Below are positions 1 through 6,277 of a stretch of 6,277 bases of DNA, piece by piece (within the stretch, counting starts at the first letter, position 1; every line of letters begins with the position of its first letter). The notes below the pieces were generated by a model that was given only the letters and a program-made list of their open reading frames with translations, was not told the DNA's origin and searched no databases. The position numbers were made by a program, and so were the translations under genes. This DNA is from an uncultured Zetaproteobacteria bacterium. Its GTDB lineage: Bacteria > Pseudomonadota > Zetaproteobacteria > Mariprofundales > Mariprofundaceae. The stretch lies in the NCBI GenBank assembly GCA_913056285.1, contig CAJXNE010000124.1:1-6277 (forward strand), written 5' to 3'.

Positions 1-73
1 CGAAGGATTCGTTGCGGGCAAATGAACAAGTCAGGGCGCGGCAGCATTTATGAATTGTCCGGGTTAGCTGTAA

Positions 74-2950
74 CTACCCTGTGATTTTCGTTTCCACCTG
101 AACTGAACCGACTTCATCCACCTGATCATCTGCTGTCGGCCACAAGGGGAAGATTCGGCGTTTATCGATTTTTCTGTAAGTCATATATGTTTCAATCAAA
201 TGACTGGTACGCCGAATGCGCTGCTTCATTTCCTCAGTTAACACCGCGCCAGTCCATTGGGGTCTGAGCACAATCATCATCTCCGGATGCTGGCGTAGTT
301 TTCTCACTACTACGGACAAGCGTTTGCGTTCATTTAATGACAGCCGTTTCCGGCCATGCAAACGAATACGTGCTTCTATGGCTGTATCTATGTTATTTTT
401 TTCAGCATCTACTTCTCGCCAGCTGCCTGATTTAGCCACATCATGCATCGCTGTCAGCATGGATAAACCGAACCGTTCCAGCGTAAACGGTTGTGAATGC
501 CATAATCCGCTTACATCATATTGCAGCGCAATCACGCCGGGACTCTGCTCCAGACGCTGCAATAACTCTGGCGCGCTATATCCGGTTCGGGACAGCAACG
601 GGTCGGCTGTAAAAACGCCTGTCTCCATCTGACCCTGAAGTAATTGAAGCTTTACCTTGCCGTGATAGCTGTCCTGCTCTTGCCCGTCTTGCAGCTGCAA
701 GCTGGCCGATAAACGCCCCTGAATCAGACGCGGAATACCGGATGCAACCATCCAGTTATGCAGGAAAAACGGTTCTGCCAGATTCAGACCGGCATCGCCC
801 CGGAAACGCTGTATATCCGATAATGCTTGCCATCGGCCTTTCAGGTAAAAATCACTGCCGCCGACTTCTGCTGTCACAGCAATATCCGACCATTGATCGC
901 TTTGAATATTCGCAGCCTCGATATTCACCTTATCCGCCCAAAGGGCCTGCTCTTTCCCAACGCTGATTTGACCATTCTTCAGATTCAAATGAGTGATAGC
1001 GATATGATGATTACGCATCGTGGTTACCCACCATGCTGCACCACTTTGAGAAGCTCCCTCGTTGTTGGTCGGCTCAGCCACATGCAATGCCAACGGATGG
1101 AGAGCGGCAATATACTGCCACCCCTGCGTATCGATGCTGTTGATGACCTGAGCCTCCACCCCCATACCGACCGGGCCGAATCGCAAGCTGATTTGATCGG
1201 CCCGGATCACATCGCCGCCATGCGCAAGGTTTAACTCCCGAACACTCGCCCTGCCCTGCATCTGCCATTCGCCATGATCTACTGTAATGCCTGCCTTCAG
1301 TTCAGTATCTCCGGACAGCTTCACCGGACGTTCTGCATCATCCTGTAACGGCAGCAACGGGCGCAGTCGGACCACCGGGATATGCCGGCCCTGTAATCTG
1401 ATCCTGGCCGATACCAACTGCCCCCGGCTGTTTTTTTCTGCTTTTCCTCGCAGTTGCCAATGTGGCTGATCTTTACCCTTCCCTTCACCAGCCGGTTTCG
1501 TACTGTTATCCGCACTATTTTCATCGTGTGTATGCAGTTTGAATTTTAGTGATTCGCCCTGTCGGCTACTGACTCGCCCGTCCAGTGATTCCAGTGTCAC
1601 CTTGCCCTGCGGCATGGCCAGCGCCAGCACCATATTCTGAACATTTACTTTGTCCGCATTGATATTCCAGTCTACACCTTTTTCCGCATCCCCGCCCTCA
1701 ACAGTATAGCCCTGCTGTGCACTCACAAGATCGGCATCTGCACCAACCGCCTGTTCATCGAGCGCACGGGCTGCAACATCCGCCCGCTTTGTTTGTAACA
1801 CCAGTCTGGAATCCAGCATATCGACTTCAGCCAGTTGAAGTTGGTGTTTGGCCGTTTGAATAGCCGCGTGTTTGTAATTAATTCGACTCCAGTACCATGC
1901 CGGAGACCCATCACTGTCCGGGTGAGCATAGGTAACATCATGCAAGAAGCCCTGGTCGCTGCTGATATGCCAGTTTCCGGGCTGCCCCTGCCAATGTATT
2001 TTACCATCAATCCGGGCTGAAACTAACCGGCGTTCACCAATTGCTGGCAATGAATCCGACCATGGATCCAGTGGCCATGCCGCTGCATCGACATCGACCT
2101 GCCAACGGCCGCCATCTGCTGTCGCAACATATTGTGCTCGGCCCGTACCTGTCTCGAATTGCATGTCCCCACGAATGTTCAAGGACGACTGCGGCTTATT
2201 GACCTGGCTGCTGGTGGACCAGTCCAACCCTCCACGCAGGCGACTTGTGCCCAGGTTGCCAACCATATGTTTGAGCCCCATGGCTGCCACCAGCTTTCCT
2301 GCATCCAGTCCCTGCCACTTGAGCCAGCCTTTGGATAACCACTGTTCGGTTTGTTGCGGAACCGGAGAGCCGGGCCTGACATTCATATCCCACTGCCCGC
2401 TGATCCTACCTTGCTGCATCTGTGCCGAACCGGTAATGCGGCGCATGGCATTTTGAAGATGCTGGCGGACTGATATGCCGTTTAATTCAAGCGGAGGTGT
2501 GTCTTTGTCATGCAGATATAATTTGATGTCGCCGTTATGCACGGTAAGCGATGTGGCCGCCTGCCAGATCTGCTTCAGATAGCGATCATGTCGCCAGATT
2601 TCGGGTACACCATCGATATGAGTGATTTCTGCTTTGAGTCCGGAGATATCCATGGTGCCAATACGTGGTGCATCACTGGTTAGTAATTTCGGATTGGCTC
2701 GCAGTAATATCTGCCCGATGTTGATCGCGTCGTCACCGCGTTCAATGTGGATATCCTGTAAAATCAACCCATTCCTCAGCAAATGATATCGCACATCGCC
2801 GATATCGACATGGGCGCGATCACCCCAGGCATGAATCAGCTTTGCCGCATGTTTCTGTGCATGTACCTGAATGGACAACTGCATGGCAATGGCCAACAGG
2901 CCGACCACTGCAATTGCAGCCAGATACCACCGGGCAGCAAATGGAAACAC
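74..2950 (-). CDS. AsmA-like/DUF748-family inner-membrane-anchored periplasmic protein
   Basis: A 958-residue protein with one N-terminal membrane segment (about residues 7-27) followed by a long periplasmic part with no cysteine at all. Residues 47-115 show the strand-rich opening typical of AsmA-like proteins (VDIGDVRYHLLRNGLIL, then IGTMDISGLKAEI). Residues 640-835 resemble DUF748, including the late pattern LLQRLEQSPGVIALQYDVSG (about 796-815). The tail (about 858-939) looks like a degenerate OmpA-type alpha/beta unit. A charged, low-complexity linker lies at 473-497. Family knowledge suggests a role in outer-membrane or envelope biogenesis, perhaps lipid transport; the exact substrate is unknown. 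The gene follows acs by about 59 bases on the same strand, so co-transcription is likely. The start is uncertain: the GTG at 2950 has no clear ribosome site, and a CTG at 2980 preceded by GGGG is an in-frame alternative. The family assignment is by pattern recognition; the reading frame itself is secure. Confidence 0.82.
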   Translation of the reverse strand: MFPFAARWYLAAIAVVGLLAIAMQLSIQVHAQKHAAKLIHAWGDRAHVDIGDVRYHLLRNGLILQDIHIERGDDAINIGQILLRANPKLLTSDAPRIGTMDISGLKAEITHIDGVPEIWRHDRYLKQIWQAATSLTVHNGDIKLYLHDKDTPPLELNGISVRQHLQNAMRRITGSAQMQQGRISGQWDMNVRPGSPVPQQTEQWLSKGWLKWQGLDAGKLVAAMGLKHMVGNLGTSRLRGGLDWSTSSQVNKPQSSLNIRGDMQFETGTGRAQYVATADGGRWQVDVDAAAWPLDPWSDSLPAIGERRLVSARIDGKIHWQGQPGNWHISSDQGFLHDVTYAHPDSDGSPAWYWSRINYKHAAIQTAKHQLQLAEVDMLDSRLVLQTKRADVAARALDEQAVGADADLVSAQQGYTVEGGDAEKGVDWNINADKVNVQNMVLALAMPQGKVTLESLDGRVSSRQGESLKFKLHTHDENSADNSTKPAGEGKGKDQPHWQLRGKAEKNSRGQLVSARIRLQGRHIPVVRLRPLLPLQDDAERPVKLSGDTELKAGITVDHGEWQMQGRASVRELNLAHGGDVIRADQISLRFGPVGMGVEAQVINSIDTQGWQYIAALHPLALHVAEPTNNEGASQSGAAWWVTTMRNHHIAITHLNLKNGQISVGKEQALWADKVNIEAANIQSDQWSDIAVTAEVGGSDFYLKGRWQALSDIQRFRGDAGLNLAEPFFLHNWMVASGIPRLIQGRLSASLQLQDGQEQDSYHGKVKLQLLQGQMETGVFTADPLLSRTGYSAPELLQRLEQSPGVIALQYDVSGLWHSQPFTLERFGLSMLTAMHDVAKSGSWREVDAEKNNIDTAIEARIRLHGRKRLSLNERKRLSVVVRKLRQHPEMMIVLRPQWTGAVLTEEMKQRIRRTSHLIETYMTYRKIDKRRIFPLWPTADDQVDEVGSVQVETKITG

Positions 2951-3009
2951 GCCAACCGGATGATGGAATATGTGTTTCAGATTTGCCCCAGACTAACGCA
3001 CATGGTTCA

Positions 3010-4959
3010 TTAGCCCTGCCCGGAACGTTGCAATTTCTCAATTACTGATTGATCTTCCAGCGTGGATATGTCCGAGGTGATATCTCGTCCGGCCGCAATA
3101 TCCCTGAGCAGACGTCGCATGATTTTTCCCGAACGCGTTTTCGGCAAGCTATCGGCAAAACGAATATCGTCCGGCTTGGCGATGGCACCAATCTCTTTGG
3201 CGACATGCGCACGCAGTGCATCCACCAGTGCCTCGTTCCATGCTGCTTTAAGCACCACGAAGGCGCATATTGCTTCACCCTTAATGTCATCCGGGCGACC
3301 CACCACGGCAGCTTCGGCGACGCTGTCGTGCGAAACCAATGCCGATTCTATTTCCATGGTACCCAGGCGATGGCCAGAAACATTCAGCACATCATCCACC
3401 CGTCCCATAATCCAGAAAAAACCGTTGTCGTCGCAACGTGCGCCATCACCGGCAAAATAAAACGTGTTGTTGAACTTTTTCCAGTAGGTATCGACATAGC
3501 GTGCATCATCATTCCAGATACCGCGCAGCATCGATGGCCATGGTTGGCGAATCACCAGCAAGCCACCGCTATCGGTCACCAGTTTGCCCTGTTCATCCAC
3601 GATGGCTGCATCAATACCGGGCAGCGGCAGGGTCGCCGATCCCGGCGTAGTCGATGTCGCAAAAGGTAATGGTGCAATCATGTGACCGCCGGTCTCTGTC
3701 TGCCACCAGGTATCGACAATCGGGCAACGCCCTTTGCCAATCACATTGTGATACCACATCCATGCTTCCGGATTAATCGGCTCGCCAACCGTGCCGAGCA
3801 CACGCAGATTCGACAAATCATGTTGATTCGGCCATTCATCGCCAGCCTTAATCAGCGCCCGGATGGCGGTCGGTGCGGTATAAAACACAGTGACCCCATG
3901 CTCGGCGCAGATTTTCCATAATCGGCCCGGATCAGGATATGTCGGCACGCCTTCATACATCAGCGTGGTGCCGCCGCAGGCCAGCGGCCCATACACCGAA
4001 TAGGTGTGGCCGGTAATCCAGCCGACATCCGCCGTACACCAGAACACATCCGTTTCAGGCTGGAAATCAAACACCCATTGCATGGTTAATCTGGCCCACA
4101 GCAAATAACCGGCTGTGCTATGCAGAATCCCTTTCGGTTTGCCGGTAGAGCCGGATGTATAGAGAATAAATAACGGGTGCTCCGAATCCACCGTCAGCGC
4201 TTCGCAACTATCGGGTTGCACCTTCAGGGCATCATGCCAATCGATATCGCGACCAGCGGTTTTGCCAACCTCATTGCCGGCATGACGTACCACCAAGACA
4301 TGCTGAATACAGTGGCAACCACCGCTCAAGGCATCATCCACTTTCGGCTTGAGCGCATGTACGCCGCCACGGCGACCGCCGCCATCGGCAGTAATCACCA
4401 GTTTTGCTTCAGCATCTTCAATCCTTTCACGCAGTGCATTGGCCGAAAATGCACCGAAAACAACCGAGTGAATGGCTCCGATTCGGGTGCAGGCCAGCAT
4501 GGCAATGGCGGCTTCGGGAATCATCGGCATATAAATCACCACCCGATCTCCCGACTCAATGCCCAGTTCACGCATGGCATTGGCGGCGCGGCAGACATCT
4601 GCCAGCAGTTCGACGTACGAGATTCGGCGTACCTCGCCTGCTTCGCTTTCCCAGATAATGGCAGTACGATCACCTGATCCTGCCGCTATATGCCGATCCA
4701 GACAATTCTCGGACAGGTTCAGTTTGCCATCTTCAAACCAGCTGAAGAACGGCGCGCGCTCCCTGTTCAATACGCGCGTGAATGGCGCGCGCCAATCCAG
4801 ATGCTCCCTGGCCAAATCACGCCAGGTGGCATCAAAATCGTCGGAGAAACACCTGCGCAATGTGTGGTATTCATCCAGCGATCCGATATTGGCATGTTGA
4901 TTCTGCTGCGGCTCAAAAATGCGTGTTTCTTCGAGTATACTGGCAATGGTTGATGACAT
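3010..4959 (-). CDS. acs: acetyl-CoA synthetase, AMP-forming
   Basis: This cytoplasmic enzyme makes acetyl-CoA from acetate, ATP and CoA through an acetyl-AMP intermediate. With the start at 4959 it has 649 residues, the usual Acs length. Visible adenylate-forming motifs are the phosphate loop YTSGSTGKPKG (267-277), WITGH at the acyl pocket (314-318), DTWWQTETGG (416-425, whose second Trp closes the pocket to small acyl groups), the ribose-binding Asp of AGDGAR (D505), the hinge and A8 loop GRVDDVLNVSGHRLGT (519-534) and the C-terminal PKTRSGKIMRR (606-616). K612 matches the catalytic lysine that acetylation switches off in enteric Acs, so similar control is possible. The CoA-side segment DGGGRRGG (192-199) fits the DGGxRRG Acs subtype. 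The start was chosen because GGAGGGG lies 5 bases upstream and MSSTIASIL begins the normal N-terminus; an in-frame ATG at 5064 would add 35 unlike residues and run into cutA. PrpE is less likely given the motifs. Confidence 0.97.
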   Translation of the reverse strand: MSSTIASILEETRIFEPQQNQHANIGSLDEYHTLRRCFSDDFDATWRDLAREHLDWRAPFTRVLNRERAPFFSWFEDGKLNLSENCLDRHIAAGSGDRTAIIWESEAGEVRRISYVELLADVCRAANAMRELGIESGDRVVIYMPMIPEAAIAMLACTRIGAIHSVVFGAFSANALRERIEDAEAKLVITADGGGRRGGVHALKPKVDDALSGGCHCIQHVLVVRHAGNEVGKTAGRDIDWHDALKVQPDSCEALTVDSEHPLFILYTSGSTGKPKGILHSTAGYLLWARLTMQWVFDFQPETDVFWCTADVGWITGHTYSVYGPLACGGTTLMYEGVPTYPDPGRLWKICAEHGVTVFYTAPTAIRALIKAGDEWPNQHDLSNLRVLGTVGEPINPEAWMWYHNVIGKGRCPIVDTWWQTETGGHMIAPLPFATSTTPGSATLPLPGIDAAIVDEQGKLVTDSGGLLVIRQPWPSMLRGIWNDDARYVDTYWKKFNNTFYFAGDGARCDDNGFFWIMGRVDDVLNVSGHRLGTMEIESALVSHDSVAEAAVVGRPDDIKGEAICAFVVLKAAWNEALVDALRAHVAKEIGAIAKPDDIRFADSLPKTRSGKIMRRLLRDIAAGRDITSDISTLEDQSVIEKLQRSGQG

Positions 4960-4964
4960 GATAT

Positions 4965-4971
4965 CCCCTCC
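4965..4971 (-). promoter_or_regulatory. Shine-Dalgarno site of acs
   Basis: GGAGGGG on the minus strand sits 5 bases before the ATG at 4959. It is the strongest ribosome-binding site in the window and decides the acs start against the longer in-frame ATG at 5064. Confidence 0.85.
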
Positions 4972-5016
4972 AGACTCATTTCTAGCAGGCATCCGGGCAG
5001 TGAACAACACTAAATA

Positions 5017-5045
5017 ATAATCGGAGCACTTCCGATTGCGTGCAA
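5017..5045 (-). promoter_or_regulatory. candidate sigma70-type promoter for acs
   Basis: On the minus strand TTGCAC (5040-5045) and GATTAT (5017-5022) are 17 bases apart and resemble -35 and -10 boxes, with 3/6 and 4/6 matches to consensus. Transcription would start near 5010, giving an untranslated leader of about 50 bases before the acs ATG. The match is weak and rests on spacing and position between the divergent genes. The inverted repeat at 5019-5037 lies almost entirely between the two boxes, as an operator might. Confidence 0.3.
5019..5037. repeat. inverted repeat in the acs/cutA divergent region
   Basis: AATCGGA (5019-5025) and TCCGATT (5031-5037) are perfect 7-base inverted arms around the 5-base spacer GCACT. 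The repeat lies between the divergent acs and cutA starts. It covers the spacer of the candidate acs promoter and also the GGAG (5023-5026) and TTG (5036) that could start a longer CutA. It could be a regulator's binding site or a hairpin in a cutA leader. There is no run of T directly after it on the plus strand, so it is not a plain terminator for rightward transcripts. Confidence 0.55.
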
Positions 5046-5062
5046 ATACGCTAACATACCGC

Positions 5063-5377
5063 ATGCAGAAAATTTGCCAGATTCATACCAGCGTTACTTC
5101 CATGACCGAAGCACGCATGCTTGCCAACGATCTCATGCGTACGCATCTGGCAGCATGTGTGCAAATCTCCGGGCCTGGCATTTCCATTTATCGCTGGAAA
5201 GACAAGATAGAGCAGTCTGATGAATATTACATCAACATCAAAACAAGCGCTGCACGCGGCGACGATGTGGTCAACTGGCTGAAACAACACCATCCTTATG
5301 ATCTGCCGGAAATTATTTGGACGGAATGTGAAACGACCGAAGCCTATGCTGGTTGGGTTCATGCAGAAGCATTGTAA
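5063..5377 (+). CDS. cutA: CutA1-family divalent cation tolerance protein
   Basis: A small cytoplasmic protein of 104 residues from the ATG at 5063. The family forms very stable trimers with a ferredoxin-like fold; it was first linked to copper and divalent-cation tolerance in E. coli, but its true role is debated. The family signature is complete: LAACV (29-33), SIYRW (41-45), the KIEQSDEYYINIKTS strand pair (48-62), HHPYDLPEIIW (76-86) and a final YAGWV (95-99). The residues equal to the reported E. coli Cu ligands His83 and Glu90 appear as H76 and E83, while the position of Cys16 seems to be His8. The start is ambiguous: ATG 5063 has no clear ribosome site but begins right at the first strand, as usual in the family; TTG 5036 adds nine residues and has GGAG 9 bases upstream, though that codon falls in an inverted repeat. 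The gene diverges from acs and precedes ccdA, as cutA precedes dsbD in E. coli. Confidence 0.93.
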   Translation: MQKICQIHTSVTSMTEARMLANDLMRTHLAACVQISGPGISIYRWKDKIEQSDEYYINIKTSAARGDDVVNWLKQHHPYDLPEIIWTECETTEAYAGWVHAEAL

Positions 5378-5436
5378 GGGCTTGCTGATTCCCCAGACCA
5401 AGCGGCGGGACATTCGCTGTTGTGCCTCTGCGCCAC

Positions 5437-5454
5437 TATAAACTGGAGTTTATA
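5437..5454. repeat. 18-base palindrome covering the ccdA ribosome-binding site
   Basis: TATAAACT (5437-5444) and AGTTTATA (5447-5454) are perfect 8-base inverted arms separated only by GG. The palindrome contains the ccdA Shine-Dalgarno GGAG (5445-5448) and ends on the A of its ATG. As DNA it could be an operator. As RNA it could fold with a six-pair A/U stem and the six-base loop CUGGAG, leaving the ribosome site in the loop. It is A/T-rich, so some symmetry by chance cannot be excluded. Confidence 0.6.
5444..5448 (+). promoter_or_regulatory. Shine-Dalgarno site of ccdA
   Basis: TGGAG ends 5 bases before the ATG at 5454, good spacing for translation initiation, and supports that start. It lies at the centre of the palindrome at 5437-5454. 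Confidence 0.75.
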
Positions 5455-6215
5455 TGATTGAAGTTACATTTGCCGGAGCGCTGGTTGCCGGGTTATTATC
5501 TTTTCTGTCACCCTGCGTATTACCACTGGTGCCCGCCTATTTATCTTATATTTCAGGTGTATCCGTGAATGAATTACGTCAGCACGATGGTGAACAGACC
5601 GGTTCCGTACGCAGGCATGCGCTTGGGCAATCATTATGGTTTATTGTCGGCTTCAGCCTTGTTTTCATTGCACTCGGCGCTTCGGCATCGTTACTCGGTC
5701 AATGGATGCTGATGCACATGGCTGTACTGGGTAAAATCGCCGGCGTCATCATTATTGTGTTCGGACTGCACTATACCGGCATCATTCGCATCCCGTTGCT
5801 GATGATGGAGGCGCGTTTTGATACCGGCGGTATCAATGCCAAACATGGCATCGGCGCTTTGGTTCTAGGGGCTGCTTTCGCTTTTGGGTGGACGCCGTGT
5901 ATTGGCCCGATCCTGGGCGCTATTCTGGCTGTAGCTGGAGCCCAAGCTGAAATGATGCATGGTATCCTGTTGCTGGCTACCTATTCTCTCGGGCTGGGCA
6001 TCCCCTTCCTGCTGGCTGCGCTGGCGACTGACTCCTTTCTGCGCTGGGCGCAGCATTTCAAAGCACACTTCGGCATGATAGAGAAGGTATCCGGCGTCCT
6101 GTTAATTCTGGTTGGGATACTGATTTTCCTGGGCAGTTTCAGCATCATCTCTGCATGGCTGATTGAGTGGTTCCCTGCCTTGGCCGATATCGAAGGCGCC
6201 TTCTCCCAGCCCTGA
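5454..6215 (+). CDS. ccdA: CcdA-family cytochrome c biogenesis / thiol-disulfide transport protein
   Basis: An inner-membrane protein of 253 residues with six predicted membrane helices (about 6-35, 60-83, 91-111, 131-160, 168-190 and 208-232). It has just two cysteines, both at the expected redox positions: C21 in LSPCVLP of helix 1 and C149 in GWTPCIGP of helix 4. By family knowledge this pair takes electrons from cytoplasmic thioredoxin and passes them to periplasmic thiol-redox proteins, which reduce apocytochrome c haem-site cysteines or other targets. Its length fits stand-alone CcdA. The periplasmic alpha and gamma domains of full DsbD are absent, so a separate thioredoxin-like partner must be encoded elsewhere. 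It starts 76 bases after cutA on the same strand with no strong terminator between, so co-transcription is likely. The loop at 36-57 is hydrophilic. The family is certain; whether it serves cytochrome c or another thiol pathway cannot be told from this window. Confidence 0.93.
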   Translation: MIEVTFAGALVAGLLSFLSPCVLPLVPAYLSYISGVSVNELRQHDGEQTGSVRRHALGQSLWFIVGFSLVFIALGASASLLGQWMLMHMAVLGKIAGVIIIVFGLHYTGIIRIPLLMMEARFDTGGINAKHGIGALVLGAAFAFGWTPCIGPILGAILAVAGAQAEMMHGILLLATYSLGLGIPFLLAALATDSFLRWAQHFKAHFGMIEKVSGVLLILVGILIFLGSFSIISAWLIEWFPALADIEGAFSQP

Positions 6216-6237
6216 GATCTACACAACCGCATCGGCT

Positions 6238-6265
6238 CAGACATGGGACCAAGCCATGCCTGTTT
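6238..6265 (+). terminator. weak terminator-like stem-loop after ccdA
   Basis: CAG-A-CATGG (6238-6246) pairs with CCATG-C-CTG (6254-6262), giving eight pairs with one A/C mismatch around a seven-base loop, followed by TTT. It begins 22 bases after the ccdA stop. The short T tract and the mismatch make it a poor intrinsic terminator, so the call is tentative. Confidence 0.3.
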
Positions 6266-6277
6266 GACCAATAAAAA

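Noticed and set aside
827..1234. 135-residue open frame antisense to the DUF748-like gene
   Set aside because: It is contained in a well-supported 958-residue gene and has no protein-like signature of its own.
515..1406. Possible internal duplication in the DUF748-like protein (ARIRLQGR near residue 515 and ARIRLHGR near 860)
   Set aside because: The likeness covers about eight residues of a simple strand pattern, does not extend on either side, and such strands recur in AsmA-like proteins.
3049..3669. 206-residue open frame on the plus strand antisense to acs
   Set aside because: It lies wholly inside acs, whose reading is certain, and its translation shows no recognisable family, membrane segments or other protein-like pattern.
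4177..4677. 166-residue open frame on the plus strand antisense to acs
   Set aside because: It is a shadow of conserved acs codons, with no family likeness.
4960..5064. Longer acs start at the in-frame ATG 5064 (684 residues)
   Set aside because: The 35 extra residues do not look like Acs, they would overlap cutA, and the ATG at 4959 has a strong GGAGGGG site and gives the normal family length.
5378..5436. Possible terminator between cutA and ccdA
   Set aside because: Only short pairings such as AGCG with CGCT are present and there is no T run, so I see no support for a stop in transcription.
5981..6271. 96-residue minus-strand frame at the right edge
   Set aside because: Most of it is antisense to the CcdA membrane core, and its sequence has no family signal.

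Overview
The window looks like an ordinary core-genome stretch of a Gram-negative, probably proteobacterial, chromosome with moderate G+C. The evidence is an inner-membrane-anchored periplasmic protein of the AsmA/DUF748 type, a classic AMP-forming acetyl-CoA synthetase, a CutA protein and a six-helix CcdA-type thiol transporter. The sequence alone does not fix the genus. I see no insertion sequence, phage gene, CRISPR array, tRNA or rRNA.

The layout is two divergent transcription units around a short control region (about 4960-5062). Leftward, acs (3010-4959) is followed after about 59 bases by a 958-residue AsmA/DUF748-like gene (74-2950), probably as one operon. Rightward, cutA (about 5063-5377) is followed 76 bases later by a ccdA-family gene (5454-6215). 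The cutA/ccdA order parallels the cutA-dsbD (dipZ) arrangement of Escherichia coli, which points to conserved co-expression. The first 73 bases and the last 62 bases hold no gene I can assign. A weak stem-loop after ccdA may end that unit.

In function, Acs activates acetate to acetyl-CoA in the cytoplasm. CcdA passes reducing equivalents across the inner membrane for cytochrome c maturation or other periplasmic thiols. CutA is a small trimeric protein of debated role, possibly linked to metal. The DUF748-like protein is expected to reach from the inner membrane into the periplasm, a class tied to envelope biogenesis. Why it sits behind acs is unknown.

I did not find an exotic new system. The points worth a second look are small: the start region of the DUF748-like gene (an ATG overlapping the acs stop, cut off by an in-frame TAG), two near-perfect inverted repeats at translation or promoter regions, and a degenerate OmpA-like tail on the DUF748-like protein.
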